Origin: Methylophilaceae bacterium | GTDB lineage: Bacteria > Pseudomonadota > Gammaproteobacteria > Burkholderiales > Methylophilaceae | Length of the DNA stretch: 45,534 nucleotides | NCBI GenBank assembly: GCA_027488395.1 | Contig: JAIYBT010000014.1 | Span: 1 to 45,534, forward strand | Direction of reading: 5' to 3' | In this document: piece by piece, positions 1 through 8,017 of the stretch | Position numbering within the stretch: position 1 is the first letter of the stretch | Layout: every line of letters begins with the position of its first letter | Made by a program: the position numbers and the translations under genes | The notes under the pieces: generated by a model | Database searches by the model: none | Told to the model about the DNA's origin: nothing | The model's input: only the letters and a program-made list of their open reading frames with translations

Positions 1-1336
1 CATTCCCAATATCAAATCGTGTCGCACCGCCATTTTTAATATCAAACTCTTGACCGCGATAAGCAGTGATCGAAGTTAACGTATAAGCATCGTTGATATT
101 CCAGTTGGCTTGTACCGAAACGCCCCCTTGGTCGGTGCGTTGAGGGCGTGCTTGGGAATCTTCAATATTGTTGCCATTGCCAATCACTGGTCTGAATCTT
201 GAGCCATCCGGGTTATTAAAATAGGCACGACCTAGCCGGGTGGTAAACGAGGTTGTGCGTGCGGTGGTGCCGTCCGAGAAAAAGGCCGGATCTGCAACCA
301 ATAATGATTTATTACTATTTTCAACCGTTTGCGTGCGGTCAAAAATGGTACGTATCGACAAATCTTCACGCGGCGTCAGCAAAAACTGAACACGGCCACC
401 GATACGATTGGTTTCGTTCCAAGTTTCGTTACTGGAAGGTCCATTCGATTGCCATAAGTTATCCAGCGCGCCATTTTGTTTGTTGTAGAAAAACGAGGCA
501 CGATACGCCAATACATCATCGACCAACGGACCGGTGGCGGAAAACTTACCGATCATTTGATCGTATTCACCTACTCGCCCCTCAAATTGATATCCAGGAG
601 TAAAACTTGGCAGTTTGGTGGTGATATTGATTGCACCTAAGGTGGTGTTTTTACCCAACAAGGTGCCTTGCGGGCCGCGTAATACTTCAATGCGATCCAA
701 ATCAATAAAGTCGTTCCAAGATTGCCCGACGTAAGAACTCACCACACCATCAACAATCACGCCCACACCGGGCTCGAGTGTATCGTTGGCGCTGTTTTTG
801 CCCAAACCACGGATCGAGATACTGGTTTGACGCGGGTTACTACCAAACACACCTAAGTTTGGCACGGCTTTAACCAGCTCGTTAATGGTGACAATGTTGT
901 CACGGTCTAACCGTTTGCCGCCAATCACTTCAATCGGTAACGGCACGTCTTGTGCAATTTCCTCGCGCGCCCGTGCGGTCACCACCACAGAATCTAATAC
1001 ATTTTGCGTGACCCGCTCTTCTTCTTGCGGTTTGGTGGCAGTGTTTGTTTTTTTGTTAGGCTCGGTAGCCTCAGTTGCGGTGCTGGTTTCTGCGGGTGCA
1101 TTGTCAGTACTAGGCTTGGCTTTTAAACTTTGTTTTAACGCCTCAAGTTCTTGCTTTAAGCGGTCGTTTTCGGCTTGCAAATCTGCAACCGAGGTTTCTG
1201 CAAAGACTAAACCTGGGGCGAGTAAGCTTGCGCCTAGCGCTAAACTGACGGTTGATTGCAATAACTTACGTTTAAAAATCGGTGAAAGTGCGCGGGAGGC
1301 CTGCGTTCGCTTTCCTTGAGTTGCAGTGTGCTGCAT
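1..1336 (-). CDS. TonB-dependent outer-membrane receptor, N-terminal part (cut by window edge)
   Basis: The first 445 codons of an outer-membrane receptor that imports a ligand (often an iron chelate) using TonB energy. The start is the ATG at 1336, preceded by AGGGGA eight bases upstream. The translation begins with a signal peptide ending near GLVFA. A short heptad-like stretch (ADLQAENDRLKQELEALKQ) and a Pro/Thr/Glu-rich linker follow. Next come a TonB-box-like segment (LDSVVVTAR) and a plug domain with the conserved RIEVLRGPQGTLLGKN and GAINITTK motifs. The frame stays open to base 1, so the barrel lies outside the window. The coiled-coil leader between signal peptide and TonB box is not part of the classical receptor layout. 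The ligand cannot be named. A 14-bp inverted repeat lies about 80-115 bases upstream of the start. Confidence 0.93.
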   Translation of the reverse strand, partial: MQHTATQGKRTQASRALSPIFKRKLLQSTVSLALGASLLAPGLVFAETSVADLQAENDRLKQELEALKQSLKAKPSTDNAPAETSTATEATEPNKKTNTATKPQEEERVTQNVLDSVVVTARAREEIAQDVPLPIEVIGGKRLDRDNIVTINELVKAVPNLGVFGSNPRQTSISIRGLGKNSANDTLEPGVGVIVDGVVSSYVGQSWNDFIDLDRIEVLRGPQGTLLGKNTTLGAINITTKLPSFTPGYQFEGRVGEYDQMIGKFSATGPLVDDVLAYRASFFYNKQNGALDNLWQSNGPSSNETWNETNRIGGRVQFLLTPREDLSIRTIFDRTQTVENSNKSLLVADPAFFSDGTTARTTSFTTRLGRAYFNNPDGSRFRPVIGNGNNIEDSQARPQRTDQGGVSVQANWNINDAYTLTSITAYRGQEFDIKNGGATRFDIGN

Positions 1337-1952
1337 GAATGTATCCCCTTTGTTATGTGTAGCATCAATGATGTGGCATCACATTGGCAAACCGCGTTCC
1401 AAACGCAGGGCATACAATTAAAATATACAATAAAAATATATTTTAATTGTTATCAATCAGTATGTTATGTCATTTAAATAATCCTCAAATAGTGATTGAT
1501 CCGTAGTATCGCTATCGATACAAATTAAACAAATTGCTTCTGAACAAACAGGCTTTTTAACAGCCTGCTTCTAAAGCAACAGTCTGCCACCTGACTGGCT
1601 AAGCATCATTCAAACCACCCCCCCCCTGTTGCTACAGCATCACGCTGTTAGAAAAGTGTTGCATGCGCAACAATTGACTGGTGTGTGTAGTGGATTAAAA
1701 GGCGTTGTATCTGACAGGACACAAAACCATTATTGAAAAATAACTTGATAAATCATAGGATTAGTTAGGGTTGCCGTTGTGAGTGTTCATTCATGCATTC
1801 AATACAACCTGATGGCATGTTTTCTGCTGTATCCATGAGATGTGCACCATGCAACCACCGTGCATCTAAAAAAATTATGGGTTAAACGAGTGACCTTCAC
1901 CGAGTAGTCAACACTTAAGTCTTGAAATCACACATGCGTGTTCTATTGAATT
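1337..1952. other. 616-bp divergent intergenic region with hairpins and a C9 tract
   Basis: No gene is visible between the receptor (leftward) and the cytochrome b561 gene (rightward). The stretch holds a perfect AT-rich inverted repeat (1414-1450) and several small perfect inverted repeats: GTATCG/CGATAC at 1506-1521, CAGGCT/AGCCTG at 1549-1567 and TGTTGC/GCAACA with a 4-base loop at 1657-1672. It also holds a run of nine C at 1618-1626. It must contain the promoters of both flanking genes. A TTGAAA at 1922-1927 could be a -35 element for the cytochrome gene, but the ATG at 1953 has no convincing ribosome-binding site. Confidence 0.5.
1414..1450. promoter_or_regulatory. Perfect 14-bp inverted repeat upstream of the receptor gene
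   Basis: ACAATTAAAATATA (1414-1427) and its exact reverse complement (1437-1450) flank a 9-base spacer. No T-run follows on either strand, so an operator or 5'-UTR structure for the receptor gene is more plausible than a terminator. It is only weakly like a Fur box. The regulator is unknown. Confidence 0.4.
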
Positions 1953-2696
1953 ATGGTTAAAACAATACAAGTTTGGGATGTGCCGATCCGTTTGTTTCAT
2001 TGGGGCTTGGTAGTCGCCATCACGGTCAGCGTGATTTCGATCAAAACCAATCTTATCGATAATCAATGGCATCTCTACAGCGGCATGGCTATCACGGCGC
2101 TGCTGAGTTTTCGCTTGTGCTGGGGCATGATCGGCTCACACACGGCGCAGTTTCGTCAGTTTTGGCCACGACTAAGCGCACTACGCGCCATGCTAAAGCA
2201 TGAGTGGCAGGGCGTTGGCCATAGCCCCACTGCAGCGTTATCGGTGTTTGCGCTGTTAGGCGTGCTGGTATGGATGATCGCAACAGGTGTCTGTGCTGAC
2301 GATGATATTAGCTTGCAGGGCCCACTTGCGCACTGGCTGGTGGATTGGGTCGACGCATCTGTCAGTGATCAAGCCTCGGCTTGGCATGCGTTTACTTTTA
2401 ACGTGATGATTGGATTGGTGAGTTTACATCTGGCGGCGATAGCCTATTACGCGTGGGTGAAGCGCAACAACTTAGTGCCCGCCATGCTGCATGGTAAACA
2501 ACAGGTGACGCCAGCGTTGACGGATCAGTATGCGCAACAAACAGCGCATGATCACAACCATTTTTATTGGCGATTGAGTATCAGCGTGGTCATTGCTGCA
2601 GTGATTACGCTCGTGTTATTTAACACCCAAGTGCAATCTTGGTTGTATGCACCGCCAACCGTACTAGTGGTGCCAGCTTCGACGCAAGCTTGGTAG
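1953..2696 (+). CDS. Cytochrome b561-family membrane protein (Ni,Fe-hydrogenase b-type subunit fold)
   Basis: A 247-residue di-heme membrane cytochrome of the PF01292 type, which moves electrons between the quinone pool and a periplasmic partner. It starts with the family's usual WDVPIRLFHW. Candidate heme histidines are H16, H40, H145 and H159, each in or next to a hydrophobic segment. A last membrane segment at about 208-224 is followed by a short tail. The gene is followed after 42 bases by a cytochrome c' gene on the same strand. Such b561/c-type neighbours usually form an electron-transfer pair. The ATG at 1953 has no clear ribosome-binding site, but no better start fits the conserved N-terminus. 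Confidence 0.9.
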   Translation: MVKTIQVWDVPIRLFHWGLVVAITVSVISIKTNLIDNQWHLYSGMAITALLSFRLCWGMIGSHTAQFRQFWPRLSALRAMLKHEWQGVGHSPTAALSVFALLGVLVWMIATGVCADDDISLQGPLAHWLVDWVDASVSDQASAWHAFTFNVMIGLVSLHLAAIAYYAWVKRNNLVPAMLHGKQQVTPALTDQYAQQTAHDHNHFYWRLSISVVIAAVITLVLFNTQVQSWLYAPPTVLVVPASTQAW

Positions 2697-2738
2697 TGTG
2701 TAGTAAATTTTTTAAATATTTTTTGATGGGAGAGTTAA

Positions 2739-3203
2739 ATGTTGTTACGTGCTGTATTAGGTATCGCGTTCTTAGGTGTTGCTGCTGTGAGTAGCGCAGG
2801 GCCGATTGAAGATCAAATTAAATTCCGCCAAGGGGCGTATACCTTTATTGGCTGGAATACCAATAAAATCAAAGCCCAACTGGATAACCCAGATAGCTTT
2901 TCCAAAGAAGAAGTGATCGCTGCAGCCAACGCCATTGCAGCCGCCGCAAATTCTGGCTTGGGTGCTTTATACGGTCCTGGTACAGACAAAGGTGAAGGCT
3001 TTCGTAAAACACGCTTAAAGTCTGAGTTTTTTGAAAAACCAGAAGAAGCCAAAAAGGTTGCGCTACAGTTTAATTTAGAAGCCAATGAGTTTGCCAAAGT
3101 GGCGGCCACTGGCGACGTTGGGCAAATCAAAGCAAAATTCGGTAAGCTGACACAATCTTGCAAATCGTGTCATGATAGCTTCCGTGAAAAAGAAGCGAAG
3201 TAA
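2739..3203 (+). CDS. Cytochrome c' (class II periplasmic c-type cytochrome)
   Basis: A 154-residue precursor. The signal peptide is probably cleaved after residue 20 (SSA/GPIEDQ), giving a four-helix-bundle cytochrome with its heme site near the C-terminus: C141-K-S-C144-H145, followed by R149. Class II cytochromes c' have a five-coordinate heme that binds NO or CO. In my by-eye alignment with the Alcaligenes protein, the distal-pocket Leu16 corresponds to Tyr34 of this precursor. A tyrosine there is known in the Allochromatium vinosum protein. GGGAGAG lies just upstream of the ATG. The gene is co-directional with the b561 gene, probably as one transcript. Likely roles are NO defence or electron transfer. 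Confidence 0.93.
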   Translation: MLLRAVLGIAFLGVAAVSSAGPIEDQIKFRQGAYTFIGWNTNKIKAQLDNPDSFSKEEVIAAANAIAAAANSGLGALYGPGTDKGEGFRKTRLKSEFFEKPEEAKKVALQFNLEANEFAKVAATGDVGQIKAKFGKLTQSCKSCHDSFREKEAK

Positions 3204-3517
3204 TCAGCCTATGCGCGCCTTATTTAAACACAGCGTGAACACATCTTGATTAAGCGCTTGATCAAGATATGTTGGCTATGAGTGCAATGACGCCAGGCGC
3301 AGGCTTGATGGATATGCAGGTAAATCATCCATGCTGGACGGTTTGCGTGAACAATACGCAAACCGTCTACTTGCAAGGCTTCTATTTGTAAGCCGTTAAC
3401 ATGCAGGTTTTATATAAGCGCAACCTTCTCTTTTTTATCATGCCCAAATGGGGCTTTTATAAGTAGGCCAATCGCGTTGCTCAGCGGCGCACGTTTTAAA
3501 GAAACCCGTTATTCACC
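3204..3517. other. Intergenic region with two long hairpins
   Basis: There is no gene between cytochrome c' and the RND operon. A 26-base near-perfect palindrome (3243-3268) and a perfect 12-bp stem with a 7-base loop (3337-3367) are present. Neither is followed by a T-run. They may act as transcript ends or mRNA 3' stabilisers for the cytochrome genes, or as operators for the pump operon that follows. Confidence 0.45.
3337..3367. repeat. Perfect 12-bp stem-loop between cytochrome and RND operons
   Basis: GACGGTTTGCGT (3337-3348) pairs exactly with 3356-3367 around the loop GAACAAT. There is no U-tract, so an intrinsic terminator is not supported. It could be a structured 3' end or a protein-binding site. 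Confidence 0.45.
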
Positions 3518-4912
3518 ATGTCCACAAAACAGATATTGATTGGTTCCACCTTATGTTTGGCCGTTGCCGCGACCTACTATTGGTGGGGGCACGCAACGAC
3601 TCCCAACGCAGCAAACCCAGACAGTGCCAGTGCTTCGCCCGCAGCAACGGACAACGGTACGGGTAAAAATAGGCGTGGCGGTAAGCGGGGTGATCGCCCG
3701 CAACCCGTGCAGGTGGTGCAGGTAAAACAAGCAGATGTGCCAGTGATTTATCGTGCGTTAGGCACCGCCATCCCCTCCGCTGTGGTCACGGTCACCAGCC
3801 GCGTCAATGGTCAGTTGGCGGCTGTGTTATTTGATGAAGGACAATTGGTTAAAAAAGGTCAATTACTGGCCAACATTGATGCACGGCCGTTTGAATCCGC
3901 CCTAGGCCAAATTCAAGGCCAAGCAGTACGTAATCAGGCCTTGCTCAAAAACAGTCAAATCGACCTTGAACGTTTTAAAACCCTGCAAAGCCAAGATTCG
4001 ATTGCCTCGCAACAAGTCGATGCACAGGCCTCGCTGGTACAGCAATATCAAGGCACTGTGCAAGCGGATCGCGCAGCGGTGGAGGCGGCAAAGCTACAAG
4101 TCACCTTTACCCAAATAACCGCGCCAGTCAGTGGTCGCATTGGTTTACGTCAAGTGGATGCAGGGAACAACATTACCACCACCAATCCAATTGCCGTGAT
4201 TAACGCCATTCAGCCCATCCATGTCGTGTTTACCATTCCCGAGGACCAAATCACGGCGCTGATTCAAAAAATACAGCTTGCTGGCAATCGGGCATTAAAA
4301 GTGGAGGCATGGGATAAAACCAATACCAAACTGCTGGCCAAAGGAAATTTGGCCAGTTTAGATAACCAAATTGATACCACCTCGGGCACCCTCAAACTCA
4401 AAGCACAATTTACCAATAGCGATAACCTGTTGTTTCCAAATCAATTCGTCAATATTCGCTTGATGAGTGAGACCTTGCACCACGCGAGTGTGATTCCGTT
4501 AAACGCTCTGCAACATGGTCCGCAAGGAGATTTTGTCTATGTGATCACCGCCAACCGCAAGGATGCGACAAGTCGAGCACAGCCCCGCGCTGAACAGCCA
4601 GCAGGCGAAGGTGATCGTGCGGGCAAGGCTGGGCGGCAAGTAGCGAGCGTTGCGGTGAGAACCGTGACGGTTGGGCATCATGATGGCGAAATTGCGGCGA
4701 TTACCGCAGGGTTACAAGCGGGTGAACACGTGGTGATCAGTGGCGTGGACAAATTAAAAGATGGGGCCACAGTGATGGTGAAGTCCAGTGACTTTGAGGC
4801 GCCTTCAGCGCTTGAGACGCCGCCTGCCACGGGATCATCTGCTGCAGATACCCCCGCGTTGCATCAACCGTCCACTGCTACCAAGCATGGCAACCGTGCC
4901 AAACACGGCTAA
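3518..4912 (+). CDS. mdtA: RND efflux periplasmic adaptor (membrane fusion protein, MdtA-like)
   Basis: A 464-residue adaptor joining an inner-membrane RND permease to an outer-membrane channel. It has an N-terminal signal or anchor segment (about residues 5-25, without a lipobox Cys). A basic Gly/Arg-rich stretch (KNRRGGKRGDRP) follows. Then come the biotinyl-lipoyl half (TVTSRVNGQL, DEGQLVKKGQLLANID), a coiled-coil hairpin, the second lipoyl half (TFTQITAPVSGRIGLRQVDAGN) and the beta-barrel and membrane-proximal domains. The C-terminal 40 or so residues are a low-complexity Ala/Thr/Pro tail. It is the first gene of a four-gene pump operon, 24 bases before the first permease. The MdtA assignment rests on the family motifs and on the double-permease layout. 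No two-component regulator is adjacent. Confidence 0.92.
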   Translation: MSTKQILIGSTLCLAVAATYYWWGHATTPNAANPDSASASPAATDNGTGKNRRGGKRGDRPQPVQVVQVKQADVPVIYRALGTAIPSAVVTVTSRVNGQLAAVLFDEGQLVKKGQLLANIDARPFESALGQIQGQAVRNQALLKNSQIDLERFKTLQSQDSIASQQVDAQASLVQQYQGTVQADRAAVEAAKLQVTFTQITAPVSGRIGLRQVDAGNNITTTNPIAVINAIQPIHVVFTIPEDQITALIQKIQLAGNRALKVEAWDKTNTKLLAKGNLASLDNQIDTTSGTLKLKAQFTNSDNLLFPNQFVNIRLMSETLHHASVIPLNALQHGPQGDFVYVITANRKDATSRAQPRAEQPAGEGDRAGKAGRQVASVAVRTVTVGHHDGEIAAITAGLQAGEHVVISGVDKLKDGATVMVKSSDFEAPSALETPPATGSSAADTPALHQPSTATKHGNRAKHG

Positions 4913-4936
4913 ACCTAGATAAAACGAGGAAACGCT

Positions 4937-7900
4937 GTGTTTAATTTTTCTCGCATTTTTATCATGCGCCCGATTGCCACTTCGTTATTGATGGTGGCCA
5001 TCTTTCTGGCAGGCGTACTGGCTTACCAGTTACTGCCAAAATCCGCATTGCCCCAAGTGGATTACCCTGTGATTCAAGTGGTTACGCTTTATCCTGGCGC
5101 CAGCGCTGAGGTCATGGCCATGAATGTGACCTCGCCGTTAGAGCGGCAATTTGGCTCTATGTCCGGCCTTGCGCACATGTCATCGAGCAGCTCAGGCGGC
5201 GTCTCGGTGATTACCTTGCAATTCACTCTTAAAAATAGTTTAGATGTGGCGGTGCAATCGGTACAGGCGGCGATGAATGCCGCCAGTAGTTTTTTGCCCG
5301 CGGATCTGCCCTCGCCGCCCATCTATAACAAAGTCAACCCTGCGGATGCGCCCATTCTCACCTTGGCGGTGACCTCTCCCAGCGTATCGCTCCCCAAGCT
5401 GCGAGATTTGGTGGATACGCAAATGGCGCAAAAAATTGCCCAAGTCAGTGGCGTTGGTCAAGTCAGTGTCGACGGGGGACAAAAGCCTGCGATTCGTATC
5501 CGTGTGAACCCCACAGCGCTTGCCGCCTATGGCTTGGGGTTTGAGCAAATTCGCAGCGTGATTGATCGCGCCAACTCTAACCAAGCCAAAGGTAATATTG
5601 ATGGGCCTACGTTAGCTTATGAACTCGAAGCCAATAGCCAATTGAGCTCGGCAGACGCGTATCGGCAATTGATCATCGCCAACGTGGCCGATCGCAGTGT
5701 GCGCTTGCAAGATGTCGCAGAGGTGATTGAGGCGCAAGAAAATAAATATTTATCGGCGTGGGCTAACCGTACGCCTGCGATTTTAGTCAACATTCAACGC
5801 CAACCCGGGGCGAACGTGATTGATGTTGTGGCACAAATTCGCGAACGTATTCCCAATTTAACCGCTGGCTTACCTGCCAACGTCAAGGTCACTGAACTCA
5901 CCAACCGCACCCACACTATCCGCACCGCATTGCATGACGTACAGTTTGAATTGATGCTGGCGATTGCTTTGGTAGTGATGGTGATTTTTTTATTTTTGCG
6001 CTCTGCAGCCGGCACCCTGATTCCCAGCCTGACTGTGCCCTTGGCCTTGGTCGGCACTTTTAGTGTGATGTATTTAGCACATTACAGCATCAACAACCTG
6101 ACTTTGATGGCGCTCACCATTGCCACGGGCTTTGTGGTGGACGATGCCATTGTCATGATTGAAAACATTGCCAGACACATTGAAGAAGGCGAAACTCCGC
6201 TGAATGCAGCACTGAAAGGCGCGAAGCAAATTGGGTTTACCATTATTTCGCTGACGTTTTCATTGATAGCGGTGTTGATTCCGCTGTTGTTTATGGGCGA
6301 TGTGGTGGGCCGCTTGTTTAGAGAGTTTGCCGTGACCTTAGCGGTGGCGATTTTAATTTCGGCCGTGGTTTCCCTCACCCTCACCCCCATGCTTTGTGCA
6401 AGGTTGTTATCCGCCAGCCCAACCCAACGCCAAGCCGCCCACGCCAGCTTCAGTGATCGTTTAATCGCAGCCTATGGACGCGGCCTGCAACACGCCTTGC
6501 GTCATCAAACTTGGGTGTTAGCACTGGCAGTGCTATCCGTCATCATCACGGTGGGTTTGACAGTGCTGATTCCAAAATCATTGTTCCCGAGTCAAGATAC
6601 TGGGCTGATTCAGGTGATGACCGAAGCCGATGGCGGTGCCTCATTTGGGCAAGTTAGTCTTGCGCAACAAGCAGTGGTGGCCGCGCTGTTGCAAGATGAG
6701 GATGTGGCCAATGTCACCTCGATTGTGGGGGTAGATGGCATCAATGCCACCCACAATAGCGGCCGCATGTTGGTGACACTCAAGCCTTACCCGCAACGGC
6801 AAGCCACGGTGCAGGCCATCATTGCGCGGCTACAACCGCGATTGGATGACAGCACCACCAGCGCAGTCTCATTACAGCCCGTGCAAGACCTGACGTTGTC
6901 TGACCGTGTGGGCCGTCGCCAATATCAAACCTTGCTTACCAGTACCGACCTTGCAGCCCTTGATGAGGTGTTACCAGACGTGGTCGATGCCATGCAGAAT
7001 CTGCCGCAATTGCGACAGGTAGAGACCAATCGCCAAGAAGATGGCCTGAGTGCCGCCATTGTGGTGGATCGCGATACCGCTGGGCGCTTGGGGATCAGCA
7101 TGGCCGATGTCGATAACGCGCTGTATAACGCGTTCGGTCAGCGCATGATTTCAACCATTTTCACCCAAGCCAATCAATACCGTGTCATTTTGGAGGCCAA
7201 TCTTGACCAAGCAGAAGGCCTTAATGCGTTACAAAGTGTGTATGTGACCAGTGCCACTGGCAAACAAGTGCCGTTATCGAGTATTGCCCGTCTGCAAGAA
7301 AAAAGCACTTCCTTGGTGGTGCACCGCGAAGATCAACTGCCCGCGGTTGAAATTGGCTTTGATCTCGCAGATGGCTACGCCTTGGGGGATGCGATTCAAG
7401 CGATCGATACCCTCAAAGACCAATTAGACTTGCCGCCCACAGTGGTATTTCGCTACCAAGGGGCGGCTACCGCGTTTAAATCTGCGCTCAACAATGAGTT
7501 GTTTTTAATGCTGGCTGCCATCCTCACCATGTACATCGTGCTAGGGATTTTGTATGAAAGCTATATCCATCCTTTGACCATTTTATCCACCTTGCCCTCG
7601 GCAGGCGTGGGTGCCTTGTTGGCGCTGATGCTGACGCAACATCCGCTGAGTGTGATTGCGATTATCGGCATTATCTTACTGATAGGCATCGTGCAAAAAA
7701 ATGCCATCATGATGATAGATTTTGCCCTCGATGCCGAAAGAAACCGTGGCGTATCGCCAGAGCAAGCCATTTATCAAGCCTGCCTGTTACGCTTTAGACC
7801 GATCTTGATGACCACCTTGGCTGCGTTGTTTAGTGCAGTACCCTTGGTGACTGGGGATGGTCCCGGCTCGGAATTGAGAGCGCCGTTGGGCATTGCCATG

Positions 7901-8014
7901 ATCGGTGGTTTATTGTTTAGTCAACTATTAACCTTGTTTACCACGCCTGTGATTTATCTCGCGTTTGACCGCCTTGCAAGGCGTTGGCGTCCGTCTGCTG
8001 TGGTGGCCGATTAA
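4937..8014 (+). CDS. mdtB: RND multidrug efflux permease, MdtB-like
   Basis: A 1025-residue proton-driven inner-membrane pump with the typical 12-TM RND layout and two large periplasmic loops. The start is GTG at 4937 behind ACGAGGAAA, giving the conserved N-terminus ([20 protein letters not shown]). Conserved elements include the PGASAEVM loop, the TM4 pair in [12 protein letters not shown] (proton relay aspartates) and [19 protein letters not shown] in the C-terminal half. It is followed three bases later by a second, different RND permease. This is the arrangement of the heteromeric MdtBC pump, which exports bile salts, novobiocin and similar compounds in E. coli. The substrates here are unknown. 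Confidence 0.94.
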   Translation: MFNFSRIFIMRPIATSLLMVAIFLAGVLAYQLLPKSALPQVDYPVIQVVTLYPGASAEVMAMNVTSPLERQFGSMSGLAHMSSSSSGGVSVITLQFTLKNSLDVAVQSVQAAMNAASSFLPADLPSPPIYNKVNPADAPILTLAVTSPSVSLPKLRDLVDTQMAQKIAQVSGVGQVSVDGGQKPAIRIRVNPTALAAYGLGFEQIRSVIDRANSNQAKGNIDGPTLAYELEANSQLSSADAYRQLIIANVADRSVRLQDVAEVIEAQENKYLSAWANRTPAILVNIQRQPGANVIDVVAQIRERIPNLTAGLPANVKVTELTNRTHTIRTALHDVQFELMLAIALVVMVIFLFLRSAAGTLIPSLTVPLALVGTFSVMYLAHYSINNLTLMALTIATGFVVDDAIVMIENIARHIEEGETPLNAALKGAKQIGFTIISLTFSLIAVLIPLLFMGDVVGRLFREFAVTLAVAILISAVVSLTLTPMLCARLLSASPTQRQAAHASFSDRLIAAYGRGLQHALRHQTWVLALAVLSVIITVGLTVLIPKSLFPSQDTGLIQVMTEADGGASFGQVSLAQQAVVAALLQDEDVANVTSIVGVDGINATHNSGRMLVTLKPYPQRQATVQAIIARLQPRLDDSTTSAVSLQPVQDLTLSDRVGRRQYQTLLTSTDLAALDEVLPDVVDAMQNLPQLRQVETNRQEDGLSAAIVVDRDTAGRLGISMADVDNALYNAFGQRMISTIFTQANQYRVILEANLDQAEGLNALQSVYVTSATGKQVPLSSIARLQEKSTSLVVHREDQLPAVEIGFDLADGYALGDAIQAIDTLKDQLDLPPTVVFRYQGAATAFKSALNNELFLMLAAILTMYIVLGILYESYIHPLTILSTLPSAGVGALLALMLTQHPLSVIAIIGIILLIGIVQKNAIMMIDFALDAERNRGVSPEQAIYQACLLRFRPILMTTLAALFSAVPLVTGDGPGSELRAPLGIAMIGGLLFSQLLTLFTTPVIYLAFDRLARRWRPSAVVAD

Positions 8015-8017
8015 TCT

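Noticed and set aside
885-1319. 144-codon plus-strand frame at the receptor start
   Set aside because: It is antisense to the signal peptide, linker and plug of the TonB-dependent receptor, which is clearly the real gene.
1437-1465. Fur box upstream of the receptor
   Set aside because: Only a partial TTGATAACAATTA match is present, well below a credible 19-bp site.
1618-1626. Phase-variable homopolymer
   Set aside because: A single C9 run in non-coding DNA is suggestive, but length variation cannot be seen from one sequence. It is kept only as part of a low-interest finding.
3243-3268. Intrinsic terminator after cytochrome c'
   Set aside because: A good palindrome, but no T-run on either side.
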